Positions 43,527-52,858 of a stretch of DNA of 64,000 nucleotides are shown in pieces (position 1 is the stretch's first letter; the number at the start of each line of letters is the position of its first letter). Position numbers and translations under genes: made by a program. The notes under the pieces are model-generated. The model was not told the origin of the DNA and searched no databases. It saw only the letters and a program-made list of their open reading frames with translations. Source of the stretch: Oryzisolibacter sp. LB2S (GTDB lineage Bacteria > Pseudomonadota > Gammaproteobacteria > Burkholderiales > Burkholderiaceae_C); NCBI RefSeq assembly GCF_040732315.1, contig NZ_CP160388.1:1826494-1890493 (forward strand). Reading direction: 5' to 3'.

Positions 43527-45095
43527 TCACTGCGGCGCGCTGGTGCGGATCAGGTGATCGAAGGCGCTCAGCGCGGCCGTGGCACCGGCGCCCGCGGCGA
43601 TCACGATCTGCTTGTACGGCACCGTGGTGCAGTCGCCCGCGGCGAACACGCCGGGCACGTTGGTCTGGCCCTTGGCGTCGATGACGATCTCGCCAAACGT
43701 GGACAGCTCCACCGAGCCCTTGAGCCAGTCGGTGTTGGGCAGCAACCCGATCTGCACGAAGATGCCGGCGAGCTCCACCTGCCGGGCCTCGCCGCTGTCG
43801 CGGTCCTTGTAGGCCAGGCCCGTGACCTTGCTGCCGTCGCCCAGCACCTCGGTGCTCTGGGCGTTGAGGATCACTTCCACGTTGGGCAGGCTGGCCAGCT
43901 TTTTCTGCAGCACGGCGTCGGCCTTGAGCTGGGGCATGAACTCGAACACGGTCACATGCTCGACGATGCCGGCCAGGTCGATGGCTGCCTCCACGCCCGA
44001 GTTGCCGCCGCCGATCACAGCCACGCGCTTGCCCTTGTACAGCGGACCGTCGCAGTGCGGGCAGTAGGCCACGCCCTTGGTGCGGTACTTGTCCTCGCCG
44101 GGCACGTTCATGTTGCGCCAGCGCGCGCCGGTCGAGAGGATGACGGTTCTGGCCTTGAGCACGCCGCCGTTGTCCAGCTCCACCTCGATCAGGCCACCGG
44201 GCCCGGCCGCGGGCCTGAGGGCCTTGGCGCGCTGCAGGTTCATCACATCGACCTCGTAGTCGCGCACATGGCGCTCGAGCGCGGCGGCGAACTGCGGCCC
44301 CTCGGTGTGGGGGATGGCGATGTAGTTGTCGATGTCCAGTGTGTCGTTGACCTGGCCGCCGAAGCGTTCGGCCGCCACGCCCGTGCGTATGCCCTTGCGC
44401 GCGGCGTACACGGCGGCGGCGGCACCTGCCGGACCACCGCCGACGATGAGCACGTCAAACGCGTCCTTGGCCGAGAGCTTGTCTGCCTCGCGTGCGGCGG
44501 CGCCGGTGTCGAGCTTGGCGACGATCTTGGCCAGCTCCATGTGGCCGGCGGCAAATTCCTGGCCGTTCAGGTAGACCATGGGCACCGCCATGATCTCGCG
44601 CGCCGTGACCTCATCCTGGAACGCGCTGCCCTCGATCACCGTGGTCTTGATGCGCGGGTTGAGGATGGCCATGAGCGACAGTGCCTGCACGACGTCCGGG
44701 CAGCTGTTGCAGGACAGGCTCATGTAGACCTCGAAGTCGTAGTCACCATCGAGTGCCTTGACCTGGTCGAGCAGGTCCTGCTCGAACTTCGGCGGATGGC
44801 CGCCCGTCCACAACAGGGCCAGCACCAGCGAGGTGAATTCATGGCCCAGCGGCAGGCCGGCAAAGCGCAGCTGCGTCTGGGTGCCCACGCGCTGCAGCGT
44901 GAACGAGGGCTTGCGGGCGTCCTGCCCATCGGTGCGCAGCGTGATCATGTCGCTGCGCAGCTGTTGAATGGTGGTGAGCAGCTCGCGCATCTGCGCGGAG
45001 GTCTCGCTATCGTCCAGGGAGGCCACCATCTCGAAGGGTTGCGTCACGCGCTCCAGGTAGGCGGCGAGTTGGGATTTGAGTTGATCGTCGAGCAT
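43527..45095 (-). CDS. ahpF: Alkyl hydroperoxide reductase subunit F
   Basis: A 522-residue flavoprotein that passes electrons from NADH to AhpC. The N-terminal tandem thioredoxin-like domain holds Cys129 and Cys132 (LSCNSCPD), the same numbers as in E. coli. The FAD domain begins [20 protein letters not shown], the redox disulfide is YCPHCDG near residue 348, [18 protein letters not shown] binds NADH, and [16 protein letters not shown] closes the FAD site. The ATG at 45095 ([10 protein letters not shown]) is used. It follows ahpC after a terminator, so its level is probably lower than that of AhpC. Confidence 0.97.
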   Translation of the reverse strand: MLDDQLKSQLAAYLERVTQPFEMVASLDDSETSAQMRELLTTIQQLRSDMITLRTDGQDARKPSFTLQRVGTQTQLRFAGLPLGHEFTSLVLALLWTGGHPPKFEQDLLDQVKALDGDYDFEVYMSLSCNSCPDVVQALSLMAILNPRIKTTVIEGSAFQDEVTAREIMAVPMVYLNGQEFAAGHMELAKIVAKLDTGAAAREADKLSAKDAFDVLIVGGGPAGAAAAVYAARKGIRTGVAAERFGGQVNDTLDIDNYIAIPHTEGPQFAAALERHVRDYEVDVMNLQRAKALRPAAGPGGLIEVELDNGGVLKARTVILSTGARWRNMNVPGEDKYRTKGVAYCPHCDGPLYKGKRVAVIGGGNSGVEAAIDLAGIVEHVTVFEFMPQLKADAVLQKKLASLPNVEVILNAQSTEVLGDGSKVTGLAYKDRDSGEARQVELAGIFVQIGLLPNTDWLKGSVELSTFGEIVIDAKGQTNVPGVFAAGDCTTVPYKQIVIAAGAGATAALSAFDHLIRTSAPQ

Positions 45096-45126
45096 GGTGG
45101 ATTCCTTGTTCTGAAAGTAGGGGCGT

Positions 45127-45172
45127 AAAAAAACCGGACGGCAGGGCACACACGCCCCGCGTCTGTCCGGTT
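45127..45172 (-). terminator. Terminator/attenuator between ahpC and ahpF
   Basis: On the minus strand AACCGGAC and GTCCGGTT enclose a GC-rich loop that itself contains GGGGCG/CGCCCC-like pairing, followed by TTTTTTT. It lies 16 bases past the ahpC stop and 32 bases before ahpF. Partial read-through would explain a high AhpC to AhpF ratio. Confidence 0.88.
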
Positions 45173-45188
45173 GCGTGGCGTCTGGCGC

Positions 45189-45764
45189 TTAGATCTTGCC
45201 GACCAGGTCCAGCGAAGGCGTCAGCGTCTTGGCGCCTTCCTTCCACTTGGCGGGGCACACTTGGTCAGGATGAGCTGCCGTGAACTGGGCGGCCTTGAGC
45301 TTGCGCAGGGTTTCCGACACGTCGCGGGCGATTTCGTTGGAGTGGATTTCCAGCGTCTTGATCACGCCATCGGGGTTGATCACAAAGGTGCCGCGCAGGG
45401 CCAGGCCCTCTTCGGGGATGTGCACGCCAAAGGCATTGGTCAGCTGGTGCGTGGGGTCACCCACCAGCGGGAACTTGGCCTTGCCCACGGCGGCGGAGGT
45501 CTCGTGCCACACCTTGTGCGAGAAATGCGTGTCGGTGGTCACGATGTAGACCTCGGCACCGGCCTTCTGGAACTCGGCATAGTGCTCGGCGGCGTCTTCG
45601 ATCTCGGTCGGGCAGTTGAAGGTGAAGGCGGCCGGCATGAAGATCAGCACGGACCACTTGCCCTTGAGGGTCTGTTCGGTCACTTCGATGAACTCGCCCT
45701 TGCCGCCGCGGTTGACGAAAGCGGTGGTCTTGAAGGGCTGGACTTGGGTATTGATCAGGGACAC
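45189..45764 (-). CDS. ahpC: Alkyl hydroperoxide reductase subunit C (peroxiredoxin)
   Basis: A 191-residue typical 2-Cys peroxiredoxin that reduces hydrogen peroxide and organic peroxides. The peroxidatic Cys51 lies in FTFNCPTEIEDAA, where the residue before it is asparagine rather than the usual valine. The resolving Cys170 lies in QVCPAKWKEG. DTHFSHKVWHETS and GLALRGTFVINPDG are conserved. It is first in the ahpCF unit behind a candidate OxyR palindrome, and ends at a strong terminator. Confidence 0.97.
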   Translation of the reverse strand: MSLINTQVQPFKTTAFVNRGGKGEFIEVTEQTLKGKWSVLIFMPAAFTFNCPTEIEDAAEHYAEFQKAGAEVYIVTTDTHFSHKVWHETSAAVGKAKFPLVGDPTHQLTNAFGVHIPEEGLALRGTFVINPDGVIKTLEIHSNEIARDVSETLRKLKAAQFTAAHPDQVCPAKWKEGAKTLTPSLDLVGKI

Positions 45765-45828
45765 TGTCGTTTCCTTTCAGTTGCGTTGTGGAAGTGATGA
45801 CGGATGGAAGTTTAGTGCCATGCACATC

Positions 45829-45861
45829 ATCAATCCAATCAATTGAATGCATTGGATTGAT
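45829..45861 (-). promoter_or_regulatory. Candidate OxyR site upstream of ahpC
   Basis: Perfect 11-bp arms ATCAATCCAAT and ATTGGATTGAT flank an 11-base centre. Within it, CAAT-N7-ATTG occurs twice in overlapping register, the spacing expected for a LysR-type OxyR tetramer. On the ahpC strand, TTGGAT (overlapping the palindrome) and TAAACT 18 bases on could serve as -35 and -10. The assignment to OxyR is inferred from spacing and gene content. Confidence 0.5.
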
Positions 45862-45963
45862 TTATACAAACTATAAAAGTTCCCGGGTACTCGGCAAATG
45901 TGCACGGTGCCGCGTGAACTGGCCGACAATGCAGGTCTCCCCCCGATCCATCAGGAGCACCCC

Positions 45964-46440
45964 ATGAAAGGCGACGCACAAGCCATTGCCCACCTGCAGG
46001 CGCAACTCAAGAACGAACTCACGGCCATCAACCAGTACTACGTGCACTACCGCATGCTCAAGCACTGGGGCTTCGACCGCCTGGCCAAGACGGAGTACGA
46101 GGAATCCATCGGCGAGATGAAGCACGCCGACAAGCTCATGGAGCGCATCTTCATGCTCGACGGCCTGCCCAATCTGCAGGATCTGGGCAAGCTGCAGATC
46201 GGCGAGGACGTGCCCGAGATCCTGGCCTGCGACCTGCGCGCCGAACAGAACGCGCAGGCCACGATCAAGGAAGGCATTGCCTATTGCGAATCGGTGCGGG
46301 ACTATGTCTCGCGCGATCTGCTGCAGGACATCCTCGAGGACACCGAGGAGCATATCGACTTCCTGGAGACCCAGATCGACCTCGTGGACAAGATGGGCCT
46401 GCAGAACTACCTGCAGTCGCAGATGGGCGACGCGGACTGA
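45964..46440 (+). CDS. bfr: Bacterioferritin
   Basis: A 158-residue iron-storage protein that forms a 24-mer cage and binds heme. Heme ligand Met52 is present, as are ferroxidase residues Glu18, Glu51, His54, Glu94 and His130. At position 127, normally glutamate, the sequence [11 protein letters not shown] appears to place threonine, with glutamates at 128 and 129. AGGAG precedes the ATG at 45964. It is divergent from ahpC, with the candidate OxyR palindrome between them, which suits joint control of iron and peroxide stress. Confidence 0.95.
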   Translation: MKGDAQAIAHLQAQLKNELTAINQYYVHYRMLKHWGFDRLAKTEYEESIGEMKHADKLMERIFMLDGLPNLQDLGKLQIGEDVPEILACDLRAEQNAQATIKEGIAYCESVRDYVSRDLLQDILEDTEEHIDFLETQIDLVDKMGLQNYLQSQMGDAD

Positions 46441-46470
46441 CTCGCTCGTCCGCAGTTGGAATCACCCGCG

Positions 46471-46522
46471 CTGCGGGGAGGCTCCAGCTCCGCCGAACGG
46501 AGCCGCGACCCGCTCCCCGCAG
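46471..46522. terminator. Nested hairpin between convergent bfr and gabD
   Basis: CTGCGGGGAG and CTCCCCGCAG form a perfect 10-bp outer stem, with an inner GGCTCC/GGAGCC stem. No T-run follows in either direction, so it may be a weak bidirectional terminator or mRNA end protector. The rest of the 137-base gap shows nothing. Confidence 0.45.
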
Positions 46523-46577
46523 TGCTCCCCCGAATTGCGAGGGCACGCCATGCACATGGTGCCGGAGCACCATGCGC

Positions 46578-48050
46578 CTACTTCAGCAAGTCGCCCAGGC
46601 TGAGGTACTTCATCTCGAGGTATTCGTCCATGCCGTGGCGTGAGCCCTCGCGGCCCAGGCCGGACTGCTTGACACCGCCAAACGGCACTTGCTCGCTGCC
46701 CAGCAGGCCGACGTTGACGCCGACCATGCCGTATTCCAGCGCCTCGCTGACGCGGATGATGCGGCCGATGTCGCGGCTGTACAGATAGCTGGCCAGGCCG
46801 AACTCGGTGGCGTTGGCGGCGTCAATGGCCTCCTGCTCGGTATGGAAGCGGAACACCGGCGCCAATGGGCCGAAGGTCTCCTCGCGCGCCACGCGCATGT
46901 CCTGGGTGGCGTTGGCGATCACCGTGGGCGCAAAGAACTGGCCCTGCAGCGGCTCGCCACCGGCGGCGATGCGGCCGCCCTTGGCGACGGCGTCGGCAAT
47001 GTGTTCCTGCACCTTGTCCAGCGCCGCGGGCTCGATCAGCGGGCCTTGCGTCACGCCGGGTTCGAAGCCATTGCCCACCTTCAGGCCCTTGACGCGCTCG
47101 GCCAGCTTGGCGACGAAGGCGTCGTAGACACCGTCCTGCACATAGAGGCGGTTGGCGCAGACGCAGGTCTGGCCGGCATTGCGGTATTTGCTGACCATGG
47201 CACCCTCGACGGCGCTGTCGATGTCGGCGTCGTCGAAGACGATGAAGGGGGCGTTGCCGCCCAGCTCCAGCGCCAGCTTCTTGATGGTCGGTGCGCATTG
47301 GGCCATCAGGATGCGGCCCACTTCGGTGGAGCCGGTAAAGCTCAGGTGGCGCACCACGGGGCTGTCGCACAGCACCTTGCCCACGGCAGCGGCATGTTCG
47401 CTGGGCACGACATTGATGACGCCCTTGGGAATGCCGGCGCGGTGTGCGAGCTCCGCCAGGGCCAGGGCGCACAGCGGGGTGAGTTCGGCCGGCTTGACGA
47501 CCACGGTGCAGCCCGCGGCGATGGCTGGGGCGACCTTGCGCGTGATCATGGCTACGGGGAAGTTCCAGGGCGTGATCGCCGCGCAGACGCCGATGGGCTG
47601 GCGCAGCACGATGGCGCGGCGGTCCGGCGCAAAGCTGGGCATGGTTTCGCCATAGGTGCGCTTGGCCTCTTCGGCGTACCACTCGACGAAGCTGGCGCCG
47701 TAGATGACCTCGCCGGTGGCCTCGGCCAGGGGCTTGCCCTGCTCGGCGGTCATGATGCGCGCCAGGTCGTCCTGGTGCGCGACCATCAACTCGAACCACT
47801 GGCGCAGCAACTGGCTGCGCTGCTTGTGCGTGCGCCCACGCCAGGCCGGCAAGGCGGCCTCGGCGGCGTCGATGGCCTGCTGCGTGTGGGCCGCCGTGAG
47901 GTTGGCCACCTCGGCCAACAGCTGGCCGGTGGCGGGATCGGTCACGGCAAAGCGGTCTTCACTGTCCACCCAGGCGCCGTCGATGTAGCCGGCGCGCTGG
48001 AGCAAACTGGGGTCGTTGAGTTGTTGGAGCGGAGAGAGGTGGGTGGTCAT
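46578..48050 (-). CDS. gabD: NAD(P)-dependent succinate-semialdehyde dehydrogenase
   Basis: A 490-residue aldehyde dehydrogenase that makes succinate, the last step of GABA breakdown. ITPWNFPVAMITRKVAPAIA, FTGSTEVGRILMA (cofactor), LELGGNAPFIVFDDADID (general base glutamate near residue 260) and YRNAGQTCVCANR with the catalytic cysteine near 295 are all present. EETFGPLAPVFRF and PFGGVKQSGLGREGS mark the C-terminal half. It is the last of gabT-gabP-gabD; it could also act on glutarate semialdehyde. Confidence 0.93.
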   Translation of the reverse strand: MTTHLSPLQQLNDPSLLQRAGYIDGAWVDSEDRFAVTDPATGQLLAEVANLTAAHTQQAIDAAEAALPAWRGRTHKQRSQLLRQWFELMVAHQDDLARIMTAEQGKPLAEATGEVIYGASFVEWYAEEAKRTYGETMPSFAPDRRAIVLRQPIGVCAAITPWNFPVAMITRKVAPAIAAGCTVVVKPAELTPLCALALAELAHRAGIPKGVINVVPSEHAAAVGKVLCDSPVVRHLSFTGSTEVGRILMAQCAPTIKKLALELGGNAPFIVFDDADIDSAVEGAMVSKYRNAGQTCVCANRLYVQDGVYDAFVAKLAERVKGLKVGNGFEPGVTQGPLIEPAALDKVQEHIADAVAKGGRIAAGGEPLQGQFFAPTVIANATQDMRVAREETFGPLAPVFRFHTEQEAIDAANATEFGLASYLYSRDIGRIIRVSEALEYGMVGVNVGLLGSEQVPFGGVKQSGLGREGSRHGMDEYLEMKYLSLGDLLK

Positions 48051-48154
48051 GCTGGCCTCGGTGGCAGGTTCTCAGTAGTCAGTCCCGCAGCCACCGATGG
48101 GCCGGCGGGGATGGTTGGGCGCCGCACCCGGTCGGTGCGTGCGCCCCGTTCGCA

Positions 48155-49612
48155 TCAGGTGGCGCTGGCGGTCACAGTGGTGGCTGGCTGCAGGTCCATC
48201 CTGGGCATGGCATGGCTCTGCTGCCCGCCGATGTTGAACTTCTGGGCAATCACTCCCATGAGCACGATGACGGCCGCCAGCATCGAGGTGTAGATCACCT
48301 CGGTACGGTAGGTGCCTTCCATCACCATCACGACCAGCGCGGCGGGAATGGCGAAGATCACGGCATAGGTGAGCCAGGGGAACAGCCACATCTTGAAGCC
48401 TATGGGCGTGTTGGCGGCCTCCAGCTTCAGGCGCATCCTGAGCTGGGAGATGGCGATGCACAGGTACACGTACATGGCCACGGTGCCAGTGGCGGACATC
48501 AGCACGTCGTAGATGTCCATCTTCTCGGTGGCCGTCAGGTAGATGGCCACGAAGGCGAACACGCTGGAGATCAGCACGCCCACCCAGGGGCTGCCGCTGC
48601 TCTTGCCCGTGATCTGCATGATGCGATGGGCATCGCCACGGCGCGAGAGCGAATACAGCATGCGCGAGCAGGTGTACAGGGCCGAGTTGAAGCAGCTGCA
48701 CACCGAGGTCAGCACCACGAAGTTGACGATGTGGCGCGCTTCGGGGATGCCCAGGCGGGTCAGCGTGACGGTATAGGTGCCGTGCGTGGCGTCCTGCAGC
48801 AACGGGTCGTCAAAGGGCACCAGGCACACGGCGATGAAGATGGAGCCGACGTAGAACAGAATGATGCGCCACACCACGGACTTGGTGGTCTTGATGATTT
48901 CCTTGCTGGGGTTGTCGGATTCGGCGGCGGCCACGGTCACGATTTCCGCACCGATGAAGGCAAACATGACGCCGAGCATGGCGGTGACCACGGCGCCCCA
49001 ACCGTTGGGCATGAAGCCCCTGTCGGTCAGGTGGGTGAAGCCCACGGCGTCGGGCTGCCCCCAGGGCCAGAGGTGGGTCAGGGCGAGCAGGCCGATGACC
49101 AGGAAGACGACGATGGCCGTGACCTTGATGAGTGCAAACCAGAACTCGAACTCTCCGTAGCTCTTCACCTTCATCAGGTTCACCAGCACCAGCGCGATGG
49201 TGACGATGAGCATGTAGCCCCAGATGGGAATCATGGGGAACCACTCGTGCAGGATCTTGCCCGCCACAAAGGCTTCCCAGCCCATGAGCAGCGCCCAGAA
49301 ATACCAGTACAGCCAACCAATGGTAAAGCCCGCCCAGCGGCCGATGGCGCGGTCGGCATAGGTGGAGAACGAGCCGGTATCGGGCTGGGCCACGGCCATC
49401 TCGCCGAGCATGCGCATGGCCAGCACCACGACGATGCCACCCACGATGTAGGCCAGGACGGCCGCCGGGCCCGCATTGGCTATCACCTTGCCGGAGCCGA
49501 TGAACAACGCGGCGCCAATCACGCCGGCGATCGAAATCATGGTCAGGTGGCGCGAACGCAATCCGTTTTGCAGCGCACCCTTGCCTTGGCCCCCACAGGC
49601 TTGTGTCGTCAT
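48155..49612 (-). CDS. gabP: GABA/amino-acid permease (GabP, APC family)
   Basis: A 485-residue inner-membrane transporter with 12 helices. The first helix has HLTMISIAGVIGAALFIGSG, the unwound substrate-binding motif of the AAT group. GAEIVTVAAAESDNPSKEII is the consensus amphipathic region of GabP-type permeases. It imports GABA or a related amino acid by proton symport. The ATG at 49612 has AAGGAG at a good distance; an ATG at 49645 is less likely. It lies between gabT and gabD. A short GGGGGGC-GAT-GCCCCCC hairpin at 49729-49745 stands between gabT and gabP. Confidence 0.9.
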   Translation of the reverse strand: MTTQACGGQGKGALQNGLRSRHLTMISIAGVIGAALFIGSGKVIANAGPAAVLAYIVGGIVVVLAMRMLGEMAVAQPDTGSFSTYADRAIGRWAGFTIGWLYWYFWALLMGWEAFVAGKILHEWFPMIPIWGYMLIVTIALVLVNLMKVKSYGEFEFWFALIKVTAIVVFLVIGLLALTHLWPWGQPDAVGFTHLTDRGFMPNGWGAVVTAMLGVMFAFIGAEIVTVAAAESDNPSKEIIKTTKSVVWRIILFYVGSIFIAVCLVPFDDPLLQDATHGTYTVTLTRLGIPEARHIVNFVVLTSVCSCFNSALYTCSRMLYSLSRRGDAHRIMQITGKSSGSPWVGVLISSVFAFVAIYLTATEKMDIYDVLMSATGTVAMYVYLCIAISQLRMRLKLEAANTPIGFKMWLFPWLTYAVIFAIPAALVVMVMEGTYRTEVIYTSMLAAVIVLMGVIAQKFNIGGQQSHAMPRMDLQPATTVTASAT

Positions 49613-49758
49613 ACTGTCTCCTTGGTCACTCTTCATACAGGGCAAGCCCCGAAGCCTGGAATGGCGCCGGCGTACAGGGCCTTGCCGTGGGCTGGCATGC
49701 GCGGGGAATCACCGCGCACCCGCGTCAGGGGGGGCGATGCCCCCCGGGAAGCACCGGA

Positions 49759-51057
49759 TCAGGCCTGCTTGGCCGCGGCGACGCTGGCGGCCAGGATGTC
49801 CAGGCCCTCGTCCAGCAGCGCGTCGCTGGCCGTCAGCGGCACCAGAATGCGCAGCACGTTGCCGTAGGTGCCGCAGGTCAGCAGGATCAGGCCGCGGCGC
49901 GCGGCCTCGGCGCTGACGGCCTTGGCCAGTTCCGGCGCGGGTTGCTGCATGTCTCCCCCCTTGCACAGCTCCACGGCCACCATGGCGCCCAGGCCGCGGA
50001 TGTCGGCGAGCTCGGGATGCTGGGCGGCGATGGCCTCGAGCTTGCTGACCATGCGCTGGCCCACGCTGCGCGAGCGCTCCAGCAGGTTGTCCTGCTCGAA
50101 GGTGTCCATGACGGCCAGTGCCGCGGCGCACGCTATCGGGTTGCCCGCGTAGGTGCCACCCAGGCCGCCGGGAGCGGGGGCGTCCATGATCTCGGCGCGG
50201 CCGGTGACGGCCGAGATCGGGAAGCCTCCCGCCATGGATTTGGCCAGGGTGATCATGTCCGGCACCACGCCGCTTTGCTCGATGGCATACCAGGTGCCGG
50301 TGCGGCCTGCGCCGGTCTGCACCTCGTCCACGATCATCACGATGCCGTGCTGATCGCACAGCGCGCGGATGTGCTCCAGCAGTGCCCGTGGTGCGGGATT
50401 GAAGCCGCCTTCGCCCTGCACCGGCTCGATGATGATGGCCGCGACGCGGCTGGGCTCGATGTCGTTCTTGAAGATCTGTTCGATGGACTCGATCGAGTCT
50501 TCCACCGTCACCCCGCGGCGGGGATTGGGGAAGCGCGCGTGGAAGATCTCACCGGGGAAGGGGCCGAACCCAGCCTTGTAGGGAACGACCTTGCCCGTCA
50601 GCGCCATGGTCAGCGAAGTGCGGCCGTGGTAGGCACCGCTGAAGGCGATCACGCCGCTGCGACGGGTGTGGCAGCGTGCGATCTTGACGGCGTTCTCCAC
50701 CGCTTCGGCGCCGGTCGACAGGAACACGGTCTTCTTGGCAAAGTCGCCGGGGGCCTTGTCGTTGAGCCGTTCGGCCAGTTCGACATAGCTCTCGTAGGCC
50801 AGCACCTGAAAGCAGGTGTGGGTGAAACGCTGCAGCTGTGCCTGCACGGCCTCCATGATCTGCGGATGGCGGTGACCCGTGTTGAGCACGGCGATACCGC
50901 CCGCGAAGTCGATGTAGCGCTTGCCTTCCACATCCCAAATTTCGGCGTTCTCCCCACGGTCGATGAAGATCTGGTGGGTATGGCCCACGCCGCGCGGAAT
51001 GGCCGCCTCGCGGCGTGCATACAGGCTGGCGTTGGTGATCCTGGTGGTGTCGAGCAT
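49759..51057 (-). CDS. gabT: 4-aminobutyrate aminotransferase
   Basis: A 432-residue PLP class III aminotransferase. It converts GABA and 2-oxoglutarate to succinate semialdehyde and glutamate. Motifs: FLSTGAEAVENAVKIARCHT (cofactor), FSGAYHGRTSLTMALTGKV, AAIIIEPVQGEGGFNPAP, VIVDEVQTGAGRTG with the aspartate, and ITLAKSMAGGFPISAV with the PLP lysine near residue 270. The ATG at 51057 (MLDTTRITN) has GAAGGAAG upstream. It is first in the gab unit and is divergent from the MocR regulator, 182 bases apart. Confidence 0.95.
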   Translation of the reverse strand: MLDTTRITNASLYARREAAIPRGVGHTHQIFIDRGENAEIWDVEGKRYIDFAGGIAVLNTGHRHPQIMEAVQAQLQRFTHTCFQVLAYESYVELAERLNDKAPGDFAKKTVFLSTGAEAVENAVKIARCHTRRSGVIAFSGAYHGRTSLTMALTGKVVPYKAGFGPFPGEIFHARFPNPRRGVTVEDSIESIEQIFKNDIEPSRVAAIIIEPVQGEGGFNPAPRALLEHIRALCDQHGIVMIVDEVQTGAGRTGTWYAIEQSGVVPDMITLAKSMAGGFPISAVTGRAEIMDAPAPGGLGGTYAGNPIACAAALAVMDTFEQDNLLERSRSVGQRMVSKLEAIAAQHPELADIRGLGAMVAVELCKGGDMQQPAPELAKAVSAEAARRGLILLTCGTYGNVLRILVPLTASDALLDEGLDILAASVAAAKQA

Positions 51058-51146
51058 GGCTTCCTTCTCTATGGGGTGTGACAGTGGAGGCGACTCTATC
51101 GACCAGCCCGGCCCACTAACATATACAGCCCGTGCCCGCGTTGTCT

Positions 51147-51201
51147 GGTACTGTGCAGGCCGCCGGTGCTGTACAAACAAACCCTATTGGTAGTAACCCT
51201 A
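51147..51201. promoter_or_regulatory. Direct repeats in the gabT-regulator intergenic region
   Basis: GGTACTGT (51147-51154) and GGTGCTGT (51165-51172) are 18 bases apart, and AACCCTA occurs at 51180-51186 and 51195-51201, 15 bases apart. MocR/GabR regulators bind pairs of direct repeats between their gene and the target, so one of these pairs is a likely operator. Confidence 0.45.
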
Positions 51202-51239
51202 GATACAACCTGCAGCGGGTGCAGGGGCCTCCTTTTGCC

Positions 51240-52838
51240 ATGTTCGTGCTCGATTCCTCCTCTTCCGTGTCCCTGATCCAGCAGATCGTGGACGGTTTCA
51301 GTCGCATGATCGAAGAGGGATCGCTGCGCTCGGGCTCCAAGCTGCCGTCGATCCGGCAGTTTGCCCATACGCATGGGGTCAGCGTCTATACCGTCGTGGA
51401 TGCGTATGACCGACTGGTGGCACAGGGCTATTTCGTTTCGCGCCCGCATCTCGGCTTTTTCGTGCGGCGACGCCGGCAGGACGATGGAGAGGTATCGAAC
51501 GCCGGGATGCGCTACGACTTCGACTCCCTGTACTACATGCGGCGCATCTTCGAGCATCGGGGCCTCAGCCGCAAACCCGGCTGTGGCTGGCTGCCCGAGG
51601 ACTGGCTGTTCGGCGATGGTGTGCGCCGCGCGCTGCGCACGCTCGCATCGGGCGAGATCAGCATCAGCGGCTATGGCGAGCCCAAGGGCTTTGCGCCGCT
51701 GCGGCAACTGATACGAGACCTGCTGACCGAGCATGAGGTGGCGCTGACCAGCGAGCAGATCCTGCTCACGCAGGGCTCCAGCCATGCGCTCGACCTCATC
51801 GCACGCCGTCTGGTGCATGCGGGCGCTCCCGTGCTGATTGATGACCCGAGCTACGCCAACCTGTGCTTCGGCCTGCGCCTGCTGGGCTGCGAGCTGCTCG
51901 GCGTGACACGCACGCCCGAGGGTTACGACCTGGCCTTGCTCGAGCGCCTGCTCGAGACGCATCGCCCCAAGGTGTTCTTCACCCAGCCAAGGCTGCACTG
52001 TCCCACGGGCGTATCGGCCACGCTCGCGCACATGTACCGTGTGCTCCAGCTCGCGGAAAAATACGACGTGACGCTGGTCGAGAACGACATCTACAGCGAT
52101 CTCGATCCGCGCCCCTACCCGTCCTTTGCCAGCCTGGACCAGCTCAACCGCGTGGTCTACATCAGCAGCTTTTCCAAGACCATCTCCCCCAACCTTCGAG
52201 TGGGTTACATGGCGGGCAATCCGGAGCTCATCGAGGACATGGCCCAGCTCAAGATGATTGCGGGCCTGACATCGGCCGAGCTGTCGGAGCGGATTGTCTA
52301 CGGCGCCTTGATCGACGGGCGCTGGCGCAAGCATGCCAAGACGCTTCGCGATCGGCTCACCGCGGCGCACGAGAAGGTCGCGGCACGCTTTCTCGCGCTG
52401 GGCTTCGAGCTGTTCACCGAGCCCAAGGCCGGCATGTTCCTGTGGGTGCGCCATCCGCGCATTGCGGATGCCAACGCGCTCGCGCTCAGGGCGACGGAGC
52501 ACGACATTCTGCTCGGACCGGGGCATTTGTTTTCACCGGGGCTCGAGCCCAGTCCGTGGCTGCGCTTTAATGTCGCGTTCTGCGAGGACGAGGCGGTGTT
52601 CGACTACCTGCGGCTGGAGCTCGACAACGTTCGAGACGCCGTGGATGGCGATGGGCCAGATCCCGCAGGATCGCAAGTGCCGCGGGCTGGGCGGAATACA
52701 AAGACCGTTCCGTGCGCCGGGCGACCGACCACCGAACCAACCGGGTCCGGAGCCCACGAGGCGCCCGATCCAGCCTCCCCATTGGGGCACGGGTCCTGCG
52801 ACGCCAACGAACAACAAGGGGTTCGAAAGCCCCTTTGA
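51240..52838 (+). CDS. MocR-type PLP-dependent regulator (GabR/PdxR-like), with unusual C-terminal tail
   Basis: A 532-residue regulator. A GntR winged helix (about residues 5-75, SKLPSIRQFAHTHGVSVYTV) is joined to a fold type I aminotransferase domain (about 115-470: TQGSSHALDLIARRL, VENDIYSDL, ISSFSKTISPNLRVGYMAG with the PLP lysine, LRFNVAFCED). It is divergent from gabT and probably senses GABA with PLP. The last 60 or so residues (PDPAGSQVPRAGRNTKTVPC and on) are Pro/Gly/Arg-rich, belong to no domain, and run through a hairpin at 52816-52835. The tail may be a read-through of an older stop. The ATG at 51240 is chosen; a GTG at 51132 would overlap the operator region. Confidence 0.88.
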   Translation: MFVLDSSSSVSLIQQIVDGFSRMIEEGSLRSGSKLPSIRQFAHTHGVSVYTVVDAYDRLVAQGYFVSRPHLGFFVRRRRQDDGEVSNAGMRYDFDSLYYMRRIFEHRGLSRKPGCGWLPEDWLFGDGVRRALRTLASGEISISGYGEPKGFAPLRQLIRDLLTEHEVALTSEQILLTQGSSHALDLIARRLVHAGAPVLIDDPSYANLCFGLRLLGCELLGVTRTPEGYDLALLERLLETHRPKVFFTQPRLHCPTGVSATLAHMYRVLQLAEKYDVTLVENDIYSDLDPRPYPSFASLDQLNRVVYISSFSKTISPNLRVGYMAGNPELIEDMAQLKMIAGLTSAELSERIVYGALIDGRWRKHAKTLRDRLTAAHEKVAARFLALGFELFTEPKAGMFLWVRHPRIADANALALRATEHDILLGPGHLFSPGLEPSPWLRFNVAFCEDEAVFDYLRLELDNVRDAVDGDGPDPAGSQVPRAGRNTKTVPCAGRPTTEPTGSGAHEAPDPASPLGHGSCDANEQQGVRKPL

Positions 52839-52858
52839 GCCAACAAGATTCAAGCCAT

